Source: Pseudoduganella namucuonensis
GTDB taxonomy: Bacteria > Pseudomonadota > Gammaproteobacteria > Burkholderiales > Burkholderiaceae_D
DNA length: 64,000 nucleotides
Direction of reading: 5' to 3'
NCBI RefSeq assembly: GCF_900116645.1
Contig: NZ_FPBO01000002.1
Span: forward strand, 1-64,000
This document shows positions 54,945-64,000 of this stretch, in pieces. Below the pieces are notes generated by a model. That model had not been told where the DNA came from, did no database searches, and saw only the letters and a program-made list of their open reading frames with translations. Position 1 is the first letter of the stretch. Each line of letters opens with the position of its first letter. Both the position numbers and the translations under genes were made by a program.

Positions 54945-55256
54945 TTAAAACAGAATTTCTTGGGGGGTCAACGCGCTGTCGAGCACTTTGTGCATGGCGG
55001 CGATCTTCTGCTGCACGTCCAGCATGGACATGTCGGACAGCGGACCTTGCGGCGCCTTGGCCGACAGGAATTCGGCCGCCATGCCCAGCGCCGCCATCAC
55101 GGCGATGCGGTCGTTGCCCTTGATCTTGCCGGCGTCGCGGATGGCCGTCATCTTCTTGTCGAGGAAGGCGGCGGCCTCGCGCAGCGCGCGCTCCTCCTCC
55201 TCTTTGCAGGCGAGGCGGTAGGGCTGACCCATGATGGTCACGTCCAGGTGGATCAT
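54945..55256 (-). CDS. zapA: Cell division protein ZapA
   Basis: The 103-residue protein stabilises FtsZ protofilaments at the division ring. It has the ZapA core IHLDVTIMGQPYRLACKEEEERAL followed by a helical region with RIAVMAALGMAAEFL and a C-terminal coiled coil. Its start codon overlaps the stop of the preceding small coiled-coil gene (ATGA). 6S RNA is encoded just downstream. Confidence 0.93.
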   Translation of the reverse strand: MIHLDVTIMGQPYRLACKEEEERALREAAAFLDKKMTAIRDAGKIKGNDRIAVMAALGMAAEFLSAKAPQGPLSDMSMLDVQQKIAAMHKVLDSALTPQEILF

Positions 55257-55474
55257 TGCGCGCCCTCGGCCGCGTTGCTTTCCTCGGCGGGGATTTGTTC
55301 AAGCAGTGCCGACACGCGCCGCGACGCCTCGGCCAGGCGCAGCTGGTACGCCATGGCCTCGGCCGCCAGCGCCGAATTGGCCTGGCGCAGCTGCGCGTTT
55401 TCACGGCGCAGCGCCATCGTCATGTCGGCCAACTGGTCGATTTTGTCGGAAAGTTCTTGGAATTCTGAGATCAT
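55253..55474 (-). CDS. Small ZapB-like coiled-coil protein
   Basis: The 73-residue protein MISEFQELSDKIDQLADMTM... is almost entirely coiled coil (ALRRENAQLRQANSALAAEA). Its position immediately upstream of zapA, with ATGA overlap, and its size match the ZapB-like partner found before zapA in many beta-proteobacteria. The longer open frame upstream is not convincing, because the heptad pattern starts at ATG 55474. ZapB links ZapA to the terminus region of the chromosome in enterobacteria; here the role is inferred. Confidence 0.8.
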   Translation of the reverse strand: MISEFQELSDKIDQLADMTMALRRENAQLRQANSALAAEAMAYQLRLAEASRRVSALLEQIPAEESNAAEGAQ

Positions 55475-55506
55475 CCCGCAACTATAGGACGCCTTGCAAA
55501 CCCGCG

Positions 55507-56419
55507 TCAACCGCCGCACGACAATGACGTGCATATTTGAGGAAGTCCTCGGCGGAATGCAAAGTGTGACAGGCAAATCGTCGCCAATAATTGCATCGCA
55601 GGCCACGTTTTGGCGCCGCGCGGCGTGGAAAGCGCGCGGCGCGCGGCGCGTGCGCCCGCGCTGGTGGTGGGCAGCGTGTCCAGCGGCGTCACCTGCAATC
55701 GCAGTCCGGGCGCAGCTCCCGCCATGCGTATCGTGGCCATGGCGCTGGCCGTGTTGCCGTCCCTGTCGGCGGCGCGCATGGTGATCATGTGCGTGCCGCG
55801 CCGCGGGTCGTCACGTCCAGCACGGCGCCGTTGCCGAGCGGGCCGTCCAGGATGGAGGTCCAGCCGATGGCGTCGCCGTCAGCATGCCGTCGTCGACGTC
55901 GTGGGCGCCGCCCTCGAGCTGCGCCAGCGCCTCGGGCGCGAAGGCCGCGCCGTCCGCCGGCGACACGATGCGCGCATCCCGCGGCGCCTTCTTCGGCACG
56001 CCGAGCGGCGGCGAGGTGGCGCGTGTGCCCCACCTCGTGCGCGACCACCTCCCGCGCCGTTTCCACGCCCAGCCGGCTGACGCTGGTGCGGCCCAGCGCC
56101 GCGTGCGACGGAATGCCGCGCGCGATGCCGCCTATGCCGCCCGGCACCGCCGTGCGCACCATGCCGTAATAGGTGCGGTGCTCGCCGGCCACGCCGGCCA
56201 CGGAGTCGAACAGGCCGTACAGGCTGTTGGCGTCGCGCGCCGCCGCCAACCACCAGTTCGCCACGTCGGGATAGTCCGAGCTCTGGCGCCGCACGAAGCT
56301 GTTGGTGACGTTCAGCGCCCACCTGGCGCGTGGCCCGCCGCCACCGACAGCGGGTCCCAGCGGTTGAAGTCGCCGGTGGGGTCGTCCGCGCCCTGGCTGT
56401 AGAAACCTTGTCTTTTCAT
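55507..56419 (-). pseudogene. Frameshifted exported or surface metallopeptidase with Ig-like domain
   Basis: Continuous protein-like sequence is spread over all three minus-strand frames. It begins MKRQGFYSQGADDPTGDFNR (from 56419), continues in a second frame with NVTNSFVRRQSSDYPDVANW and EVVAHEVGHT, then in a third frame with RIVSPADGAAFAPEALAQLE, back to the second with GWTSILDGPLGNGAVLDVTT, and again the third with HMITMRAADRDGNTASAM. Joined, this reads as a zinc peptidase (HEVGH) followed by an Ig-like domain, which needs at least three or four frameshifts. The segment after HEVGHT also seems to have lost the region with the third zinc ligand. Sequencing error is possible but would have to strike repeatedly. 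The exact ends are uncertain. Confidence 0.75.
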
Positions 56420-56506
56420 ACAACTGGATGGAGTTTGAGCGGCCGCAAGAGTGTGGCGGCGGGCGCCATTGCCGTGGCGCAAAAAACAAATAAGTTGATG
56501 CTTGTC

Positions 56507-56535
56507 TTGAAATACCAAATAACCGTCCCTATAAT
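56507..56535 (+). promoter_or_regulatory. sigma70 promoter of groES-groEL
   Basis: TTGAAA (56507-56512), a 17-base spacer and TATAAT (56530-56535) form a near-perfect sigma70 promoter. The CIRCE operator begins at its last base. Confidence 0.88.
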
Positions 56536-56561
56536 TGGCACTCGTTAGCCGAGAGTGCTAA
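56535..56561 (+). promoter_or_regulatory. CIRCE operator (HrcA binding site)
   Basis: TTGGCACTC (56535-56543), 9 bases and GAGTGCTAA (56553-56561) match CIRCE (TTAGCACTC-N9-GAGTGCTAA) with one difference in the left arm. It lies at the transcription start, so HrcA should repress the operon until heat shock. hrcA itself is not in the window. Confidence 0.93.
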
Positions 56562-56642
56562 CAAGAATTCTGAGGCACCGGCACGGCACCGCCGGCCGGC
56601 GCCTCTTCAGCACGACAACCATTTGCTTAAAAGGAGTTTTGT

Positions 56643-56933
56643 ATGAACCTTCGCCCTTTGCACGATCGCGTCATCGTCAAACGTCTCGACCAGGAAACCA
56701 AAACCGCGTCCGGCCTGATCATCCCTGATGCGGCCGCTGAAAAACCAGACCAGGGCGAAGTCCTGGCCGTGGGCAATGGCAAAGTGCTGGAAGATGGCAA
56801 GGTCCGTCCGCTGGAAGTGAAAGTCGGCGACCGCGTCCTGTTCGGTAAATACTCGGGCCAGGCCGTCAAGGTTGACGGCGACGAGCTGCTGGTCATGCGT
56901 GAAGAAGACATCATGGCTGTTGTCAACAAGTAA
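56643..56933 (+). CDS. groS: Co-chaperonin GroES
   Basis: The 96-residue co-chaperonin caps the GroEL ring during ATP-driven folding. It has the standard [20 protein letters not shown] start, the mobile loop [20 protein letters not shown] and the end [19 protein letters not shown] precedes the start. It lies 54 bases before groEL in one operon under the CIRCE operator. Confidence 0.98.
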   Translation: MNLRPLHDRVIVKRLDQETKTASGLIIPDAAAEKPDQGEVLAVGNGKVLEDGKVRPLEVKVGDRVLFGKYSGQAVKVDGDELLVMREEDIMAVVNK

Positions 56934-58634
<1,701 letters not shown>

Positions 58635-58670
58635 GTCGGCCGCGCCGAACCGTCACCGGTTCAACGCTGA

Positions 58671-58705
58671 AAAGCCCGCAAGGTTTGCGCCTTGCGGGCT
58701 TTTTC
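58671..58705 (+). terminator. Terminator of the groES-groEL operon
   Basis: AAAGCCCGCAAGG (58671-58683), 6 bases and CCTTGCGGGCTTT (58690-58702) form a perfect 13-base-pair stem followed by TTT. Confidence 0.93.
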
Positions 58706-58789
58706 ACGTCCGCCGCGCGACCGTCCAGGACACACTGTGGCCCCGGGTGGACGATGCCGGAAAAAGGCGTGGAGGGCGCCGCGGGTCCG

Positions 58790-58811
58790 ACGTATAGTGG
58801 CCCTTATACGT
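58790..58811. promoter_or_regulatory. Inverted repeat before the TonB receptor gene
   Basis: ACGTATA (58790-58796), 8 bases and TATACGT (58805-58811) form a perfect inverted repeat ending 21 bases before the ATG of the TonB receptor. It is a candidate operator (for example for a ligand-responsive repressor); no cognate regulator is adjacent. Confidence 0.55.
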
Positions 58812-58832
58812 ATCGTGAGAGCAACTTTTATC

Positions 58833-60764
58833 ATGAAATCGACCTCGTATCCGGCCACGGCCTTGGCCACGGCCCTGGTCCTGGGCATGGCCGCCATGGG
58901 AGCCGCCGCGGAGGAGTCGTATGACTTCGCCTCGCTCACGCTGGAAGAACTGGGCAGCCTGCGGATCACCTCGGTGTCCAAGAAGCCCGAGCGCCTGGCC
59001 GGCGCGGCCGCCTCGGTGTTCGTGCTGACGCGGGAGGACATCCGCCGCGGCGGCGCGACCAGCCTGCCCGAGGCGCTGCGCCTGGCGCCGAACCTGTATG
59101 TCGCCGCCCGCAGCGCGCACGGCCACACCATCACCGCCCGCGGCTTCAACAGCAGCCTGGCCAACAAGCTGCTGGTGCTGATCGACGGACGCTCGGTCTA
59201 CACGCCGTTTTTCGCCGGCGTGTTCTGGGACGTGCAGGACCTGATGCTGGAGGACGTGGAGCGCATCGAGGTCATCAGCGGCCCGGGCGGCACGCTGTGG
59301 GGCACCAACGCCGTCAACGGCGTCATCAACATCATCACCCGTTCCGCGCGCGACACGCGAGGCACGCTGCTGAGCGCCGGCGCCGGCCAGCGCGGCGTCG
59401 ACGCCGGCGCGCGCCACGGCGCCGCTTTCGGCGCCGACGGCGCCTACCGGCTGTACGCCAAATACACCAACGACAACCACACCGAGTTGCAAAGCGGCGC
59501 GCCGGCCGACGACGCCGGCCGCGGCGCCCGCGCCGGCTTCCGCGCCGACTGGGGACAGCCCGCCGGCCTGTGGAGCGCGCAAGGCAATGTCTACCACGGA
59601 CACGAGGGCCAGCCCCTGCCGGGCACCATCGCCGTCGCGGGCAGGAGCTTCCCGCTGGGCGTCATCTCGCTGTCGGGCGCGAACCTGCTGACGCGCTGGA
59701 GCCGGGAGAACGCCGACGGCTCGTCCCTGAGCGCGAAGGTGTACCTGGACCACACCAAGCGCGTGGTGCCGCCCACCTTCAGCGACCGCCTGACCATACT
59801 GGACGTGGAGGTGCAGCACGCCTTGCCGCGTTACGGCGCGCACAACGTGGTGTGGGGGGCGAACTACCGCATCGGCAACGAGGTCGTCGCCAACAGCGTC
59901 TACATCGCCTTCCTGCCGGCCAGGCTCAAGCAGCACTGGAGCAGCCTGTTCATCCAGGACGAGATCGCCCTGCTGCCGGAGCTGCGCCTGACGGCGGGCG
60001 CGCGGGTCGAGCACAACGACTACACCGGCCGCGAATTCCTGCCCAACGCCAGGCTGGCCTGGACGGTGACGCCCCGGCACACGCTGTGGACCGCGCTGTC
60101 GCGGGCGGTGCGGGCGCCGTCGCGGCTGGACGTCGACACCTACATTCCCGGCGCGCCGCCCTATGTGCTGGCCGGCGGCCCCCGGGTGCGCTCGGAAATC
60201 GCCACCGTCGCCGAACTGGGCTACCGCGGCCAGCCGCTGCCGCGGCTGTCGCTGTCGGCCACGCTGTTCCACGCCGATTACGACCACCTGCGCTCGCAGG
60301 AACTGGGGCCCACGCGCCGCTTCGTCGTCTTCGACAGCCTGCTGGAGGGGCGCATGCGCGGCATCGAGACCTGGGGCGGCTTCCAGGCCAGCCCGCGCTG
60401 GCGCCTGAGCGCCGGCTGGACCGCGCAGCACAAGCGGCTGACGCCCAAGCCGGGCAGCACCGACACCTCGTCGGCGGCGGCGCTGGGACAGGATCCGTCC
60501 CACCAGGGACTGCTGCGCTCCTCGTGGGACTTGACGGCCAGCACCGAGCTGGACGTCACGGTGCGCCGGGTCGGCGCCGTGCGCTCCCCCGTGGTGCCCT
60601 CCTACACGGTGGCCGACGTGCGGCTGGGCTGGCGGCCCCGGCCGGGATGGGAGGTCTCGGCCGGCGCGCACAACATCGGCAAGGCGCACACCGAACTGGG
60701 CGGCGCGACCACCAGCACCGCGTTCACCCGCGGCGTATACGCCAGGCTGGTGGTGCGTTACTGA
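58833..60764 (+). CDS. TonB-dependent receptor, siderophore/cobalamin-like
   Basis: The 643-residue outer-membrane receptor has a signal peptide (LATALVLGMAAMGAAAEESY), a plug with LEELGSLRITSVSKKPERLA near a TonB-box-like segment, PEALRLAPNLYVAARSAHG and the IEVISGPGGTLWGTNAVNGV motif, then a 22-strand barrel ending in a terminal aromatic residue (RLVVRY). Size and motifs fit the CirA/BtuB-like receptors that import iron complexes or cobalamin rather than large carbohydrates. ATG 58833 is used because the signal peptide starts there. An inverted repeat at 58790-58811 may control it. Confidence 0.9.
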   Translation: MKSTSYPATALATALVLGMAAMGAAAEESYDFASLTLEELGSLRITSVSKKPERLAGAAASVFVLTREDIRRGGATSLPEALRLAPNLYVAARSAHGHTITARGFNSSLANKLLVLIDGRSVYTPFFAGVFWDVQDLMLEDVERIEVISGPGGTLWGTNAVNGVINIITRSARDTRGTLLSAGAGQRGVDAGARHGAAFGADGAYRLYAKYTNDNHTELQSGAPADDAGRGARAGFRADWGQPAGLWSAQGNVYHGHEGQPLPGTIAVAGRSFPLGVISLSGANLLTRWSRENADGSSLSAKVYLDHTKRVVPPTFSDRLTILDVEVQHALPRYGAHNVVWGANYRIGNEVVANSVYIAFLPARLKQHWSSLFIQDEIALLPELRLTAGARVEHNDYTGREFLPNARLAWTVTPRHTLWTALSRAVRAPSRLDVDTYIPGAPPYVLAGGPRVRSEIATVAELGYRGQPLPRLSLSATLFHADYDHLRSQELGPTRRFVVFDSLLEGRMRGIETWGGFQASPRWRLSAGWTAQHKRLTPKPGSTDTSSAAALGQDPSHQGLLRSSWDLTASTELDVTVRRVGAVRSPVVPSYTVADVRLGWRPRPGWEVSAGAHNIGKAHTELGGATTSTAFTRGVYARLVVRY

Positions 60765-61150
60765 GCCACGCCGTAGCGCGCGGCCGTGTCGAGAAAGCCG
60801 CGCCAGCGCGTGACCTTGCCGTCCTCGACGGTGAACAGGTGCATCCACTCGGTGGCGAAATCCCTGCCGGTCTCGATCGCGGTGGACTCCTCCCAGCCCA
60901 GCACGGCCACGTGGCTGCCGGACGCGAAGAACTCGCGCGGTTCGAACACGCGGATCAGGTCGGCCTTGGGGATCTCGGCGAAGAACTCCGCGACCTCCTC
61001 CCAGTTGCGCCGCCGGCCCGCGTAGGCCAGCGACGGCAGGCCGACGAATTCCCAGTCCACCTCGTTGGCGACCAGCTCCATGACGGCCGCGATCTCGCCC
61101 CGGCCAAAGGCGGCGTAGATTTGCTGTACGACTTCGGTTGGGCTTGCCAT
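60758..61150 (-). CDS. SnoaL/NTF2-like protein
   Basis: The 130-residue protein has the cone-shaped SnoaL/NTF2 fold pattern: PTEVVQQIYAAFGRGEIAAV, then NEVDWEFVG and a C-terminal FTVEDGKVTRWRGFLDTAA. Such proteins are polyketide cyclases, isomerases or ligand binders; none of the catalytic residues is diagnostic here. It overlaps the converging TonB receptor gene by 7 bases at the 3' ends and lies 23 bases upstream of the nuclease-like gene's stop. Confidence 0.85.
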   Translation of the reverse strand: MASPTEVVQQIYAAFGRGEIAAVMELVANEVDWEFVGLPSLAYAGRRRNWEEVAEFFAEIPKADLIRVFEPREFFASGSHVAVLGWEESTAIETGRDFATEWMHLFTVEDGKVTRWRGFLDTAARYGVAQ

Positions 61151-61173
61151 TTTGCGACTCCTTCAGGCCCGGG

Positions 61174-62190
61174 CTACCGCGCCTGGCCATTGAAGAGCTC
61201 AACGGGATGCACGCCATCGAGCAGTTTGCCGGTCCAGCTCTTGAGCTGCTCCGTATCCGCCGCCTCGATCAGGCCGGCCATCGCCGCGGGCAGTTCACCC
61301 AGCGACCGTTGCACCAACTCGCGGACGAGGTCTTGACGGGCCTGGCGGGCGCCTTGTTCCAGACCTTGTCGCAAACCTTGCTCAAGACCTTGCTCAAGAC
61401 CTTGCTCAAGACCTTTCCGCAAGCCTTTTTGTATCGCCTCGTATTCGAACAGTTCCTCGAATGTCGCAAATTTGCGGCCGTACATGGCATGCACCTCCTC
61501 TAGCGTACTAGGTATCTTAATACCCTCGAATTGATGCTGCAAATGAGTCCGCACCCAGGATGCCACCGTCCGCCGCAATGCATCGTTTTGCTGCGAACCC
61601 AGCCAGCGCGAAATGAATGGAAGAAGCTCCAGTCCCTCGCTGCTGGGCATATGCGCCGCGCGAAACAGCGCCTTCAGGATATTGTCCGGAGGACCGCTAG
61701 CCGCCTTGGCGTAGCCGGCCAGGTCCACCAGCAGATAGCGCTGCCGCGGCTGAAGGCCTCGCAACCCGGCCGGCGCTGGCCGGGCCAGATCCTCCAGGCG
61801 CAGACTCGCATGCCAACGCTCCGCGCCGTTATATAGAACGAGCGGCAGGACCGGCGGCAGGGGATCGCCATTCCCCAGCGCGCCTTGCTTGAGCAAGTCC
61901 TGGTAAAGCAGGCCAATGTAGACCTGCATGCGCAGGGCCATCCAACGTTCCTGCCGCGACTGGAACTCGAGCACAAGATAGAGTTCTCGCGCGCCGCAGC
62001 GCACGCGCCAGACCATGTCGTCATGGCGCTGGTGGCCAGCATCGCTGGCGTAGCTGGCGTTGACGCGTTCACACGTGGCGGCATTGCACCGGCTGGCCCA
62101 TGGGTAGGGCACGAAGCCGGCCAACAGCTCGCACACCAGTTCGGGATAGGCAAACAGCTGTCTGGAACTGGTGTCGTGATCGGCGCGCAT
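61174..62190 (-). CDS. Rpn/YhgA-like putative nuclease with repetitive tail
   Basis: The 338-residue protein starts at ATG 62190 (MRADHDTSSRQLFAYPELVC). Residues about 1-150 match the PD-(D/E)xK nuclease-like domain of the Rpn/YhgA family (ELVCELLAGFVPY, then DDMVWRVRCGARELYLVLEFQSR with the E-x-Q/K-like catalytic strand). Rpn proteins promote recA-independent recombination and are found as transposase-like or defence genes. The C-terminal part has a helical repeat of the GLEQ type encoded by five 12-base units. Proteins of this type often vary in repeat number. Confidence 0.82.
   Translation of the reverse strand: MRADHDTSSRQLFAYPELVCELLAGFVPYPWASRCNAATCERVNASYASDAGHQRHDDMVWRVRCGARELYLVLEFQSRQERWMALRMQVYIGLLYQDLLKQGALGNGDPLPPVLPLVLYNGAERWHASLRLEDLARPAPAGLRGLQPRQRYLLVDLAGYAKAASGPPDNILKALFRAAHMPSSEGLELLPFISRWLGSQQNDALRRTVASWVRTHLQHQFEGIKIPSTLEEVHAMYGRKFATFEELFEYEAIQKGLRKGLEQGLEQGLEQGLRQGLEQGARQARQDLVRELVQRSLGELPAAMAGLIEAADTEQLKSWTGKLLDGVHPVELFNGQAR
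61354..61413. repeat. 12-base tandem repeat within the Rpn/YhgA-like gene
   Basis: Five 12-base units occupy 61354-61413. Three (61378-61413) are identical TTGCTCAAGACC on the plus strand and the two others differ at a few positions. The unit length keeps the frame, so changes in copy number lengthen or shorten the GLEQ tail without breaking the protein. Confidence 0.9.
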
Positions 62191-62351
62191 ACGAAAAGTG
62201 TAAGCCACGGGCGCGAACCGTTTGGGCGCGGCGCCGCGCGCCCGGGTGACGCTCCTCAACACAGGTTGCCGCCCCACCCTTCATGGTTTAGTATGGCCGC
62301 AACTTTGCGTATTTCGCTCCGCATCACCGATTCAGACAAGGCTCGTCCCAC

Positions 62352-62858
62352 ATGGTTCAGCGCTCTTCATCAAAAACCGCGGCGATCGCCGGAACGCTGG
62401 CGGGGCTGCTGGCGGCGGGCCTGGCCGCGTACTACCTCCACGGGCAACGCGCAGCTCAGCCGGCAGGCAAGCCGGTGGCGGTGGTGGCCAGCGCGGGCGG
62501 CGCGCCAGCTCCCGCGGCGCGCGCCGGCGCGCTGAGCCGGGAGCAGGCGGTGGCGGCGCTGATGGCGCTGCCGGAGCTGCGGGCCTGGTCGGAACGCATC
62601 GAAAAGAACTCGGGCGGCAAGGCCCGCGGCGCCGTCATGGAATACGACCCCGAACCGCGCGAGGTCAAGGGCAAGCGCTACTATCAGCTCAGCTTCATTG
62701 AAAACAGCGCCGACGCGGCCACCCGCTGGGAAAGCTTCCTGGTCGCCCTGCCCGACGGCGAAATCCTGGTCGACGACGACGACGGCGGCGAGGCGCTGAC
62801 GCTGGACGCCTGGCGCGCTACCCGGCAGCCCCTGCTTCGGGCCGGCCCGCGCCAGTAA
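62352..62858 (+). CDS. Membrane-anchored protein of unknown function
   Basis: The 168-residue protein has an N-terminal membrane anchor (AIAGTLAGLLAAGLAAYYLH), a variable Ala-rich spacer and a soluble domain of about 100 residues with GKRYYQLSFIENSADAATRW and WESFLVALPDGEILVDDDDG. The sequence pattern suggests a small periplasmic domain attached to the inner membrane, but I recognise no family. Its last 41 bases overlap the 3' end of the converging MFS gene. Confidence 0.6.
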   Translation: MVQRSSSKTAAIAGTLAGLLAAGLAAYYLHGQRAAQPAGKPVAVVASAGGAPAPAARAGALSREQAVAALMALPELRAWSERIEKNSGGKARGAVMEYDPEPREVKGKRYYQLSFIENSADAATRWESFLVALPDGEILVDDDDGGEALTLDAWRATRQPLLRAGPRQ

Positions 62859-64000
62859 CGGCGGCGGGCACGCTGCGCACGCGGCTTATCCACCAGATCG
62901 AAAAGGCGCTCAGCGCCATGGCCAGCCAGCCGTTGATGCCGTAGCCCGAGATACGCCCGGCCGCGTCCGTGCTCAAGGTCAGTCCGCCCAGCAGGGCGCC
63001 CACCCCGGTGCCCAACTGTTGCACGGCCGAATTGGCGCTGAGGAAGGCGCCGCGCCGCGCCGGTTGCGGCACCGTCGTCATCAACGCCTGCAGCGGCACG
63101 CCGCGGCCGGACATGGCCACCATGAAGAACGGGAACAGCGCCACCAGCGCCCACAGCGGCCAGTGCGGCAGATGCGTGAGCAGCAGCATGGGCAGCATGG
63201 AGAAGGCGGCGACGATGCGGTAGACGCGGTGCTTGCCCGCCCGGTCCGACCAGGCCCCCACGCGGCGCGCGGTGAACAGCGTGGCGAAGCCGCCGGCCAG
63301 GTATATCCACGCGACCTCGGCCGGCTTCACGCCGTAATTGGCCACCAGCACCGGCGAAATGAAGGGGATGATCAGCATGCCGGTCGCCATGTTCACGCCG
63401 GACAGCAGGAAGGCCCTCAGGTGCTCCGGCACGCGGAACATGGCCGCCAGCTCCGGCAACACCGCCGACGCCGGCGCCGGACGCGCCGCCATGTGCGCCG
63501 TCATGGACGGCATCACCGCCGCCACTGCGCACCAGATCAGCACCGACAGCCCCACCAGCAGGTAGAACGCCGAGGCCCAGCCGAAATGCGCCCCCATCAG
63601 GACGCCGGCCGGCACGCCCGCCACCGCCGCCAGGCTGAACGAGGTCATGACGATGCCGGTGGCCGCGCCGCGCCGATCGGCCGGCACCAGGTCGCTGATG
63701 ATGGCCATGCCGATCGCCCCCAGCACGCCGCCGCTCAGGCCCGCGAAGGCGCGCGACAGCACCAGCACGTGGAAGTTGGGCGCCATCGCGCAGGCCAGGT
63801 TGGACAGCGTGAACAGCAGGAACATCGCCAGCAGCAGGCGTTTGCGGTCGAAGCGGTCGATATACGTCATGGCCAGCAGCCCGGAGGCGCCGGCGCACCA
63901 GGAGTACACCGACACCGCCCCGGACGCGGTGGCCGGGCTGATGGCGAACGCCTGCATCAACTGCGGCGCCAGCGGCATCATGATCATGAAGTCCATGATG
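62818..64000 (-). CDS. MFS transporter, partial (5' end outside window)
   Basis: The visible part (about 393 residues) begins inside the first membrane segment (MDFMIMMPLAPQLMQAFAIS) and has the drug-proton antiporter pattern: the SVYSWCAGASGLLAMTYIDRFDRKRLL loop between helices 2 and 3, GGVLGAIGMAIISDLVPADR in helix 4-5 and VAGVPAGVLMGAHFGWASAF. These fit the DHA1 sugar/drug efflux group (AraJ/YdhP-like). The true start is beyond 64000, because members normally have a cytoplasmic tail before this segment. The substrate is unknown. Confidence 0.85.
   Translation of the reverse strand, partial: IMDFMIMMPLAPQLMQAFAISPATASGAVSVYSWCAGASGLLAMTYIDRFDRKRLLLAMFLLFTLSNLACAMAPNFHVLVLSRAFAGLSGGVLGAIGMAIISDLVPADRRGAATGIVMTSFSLAAVAGVPAGVLMGAHFGWASAFYLLVGLSVLIWCAVAAVMPSMTAHMAARPAPASAVLPELAAMFRVPEHLRAFLLSGVNMATGMLIIPFISPVLVANYGVKPAEVAWIYLAGGFATLFTARRVGAWSDRAGKHRVYRIVAAFSMLPMLLLTHLPHWPLWALVALFPFFMVAMSGRGVPLQALMTTVPQPARRGAFLSANSAVQQLGTGVGALLGGLTLSTDAAGRISGYGINGWLAMALSAFSIWWISRVRSVPAAVTGAGRPEAGAAG

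Overview
The window is GC-rich bacterial chromosome. Its gene content and order fit a beta-proteobacterium of the Oxalobacteraceae (Massilia / Duganella / Janthinobacterium group). Supporting signs are an aceE-aceF-lpdA operon whose lpdA carries its own lipoyl domain, a 74-residue Trp-rich small protein of a type known from Burkholderiales, zapA followed by a 6S RNA, a CIRCE-controlled groES-groEL operon, many TonB-dependent receptors and MFS carriers, and numerous short intergenic palindromes. The genus call is inference from content; no rRNA or tRNA gene is present to anchor it.

Layout. 1-338: the end of an IS3-type insertion sequence cut by the window edge. 564-3156: three overlapping genes (membrane protein, TPR-membrane protein, TPR-AAA+ ATPase), which I consider the least described unit here. 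3215-5439: a FIST sensory protein followed by a soluble histidine kinase. 5721-6939: two small exported proteins. 6949-16146 (all minus strand): an apparent carbohydrate sensing and uptake locus made of a substrate-binding protein, OmpR-type regulator, histidine kinase, second substrate-binding protein, TonB-dependent receptor and sugar MFS transporter, with no ABC permease or ATPase. 16283-27000: an S9 peptidase, LprI-like protein, MFS carrier, BON protein, HEIGH protein, chemoreceptor and M49-like metallopeptidase. 27061-28735: a divergent SDR/LysR pair. 28744-33863: an EmrAB-TolC type drug efflux operon with a divergent TetR regulator. 34275-36191: an ECF42-type sigma factor and a tandem pair of DUF3144-like proteins. 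36233-42403: the pyruvate dehydrogenase operon. 42714-47155: folD, prlC, a glutaredoxin-like protein, holC and a small coiled-coil protein. 47273-49610: two paralogous LivK-type binding proteins. 49659-53355: cytochrome c, the Trp-rich protein, ilvD and a LysR regulator. 53369-55474: lgt, an EVE protein, 6S RNA, zapA and a zapB-like gene. 55507-56419: a multiply frameshifted metallopeptidase pseudogene. 56507-58634: groES-groEL. 58833-64000: a TonB receptor, SnoaL/NTF2-like protein, Rpn/YhgA-like nuclease, small membrane-anchored protein and a partial MFS carrier.

How the parts work together. Central metabolism and housekeeping (pyruvate dehydrogenase, one-carbon metabolism, branched-chain amino acid synthesis, lipoprotein maturation, division, chaperonin) is interleaved with nutrient-scavenging and sensing genes. 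Several gene 3' ends carry dispersed palindromes of at least four sequence families. Two of these families recur at distant places in the window, which suggests REP-like mobile or terminator-derived repeats. No CRISPR array, prophage or toxin-antitoxin module was seen.
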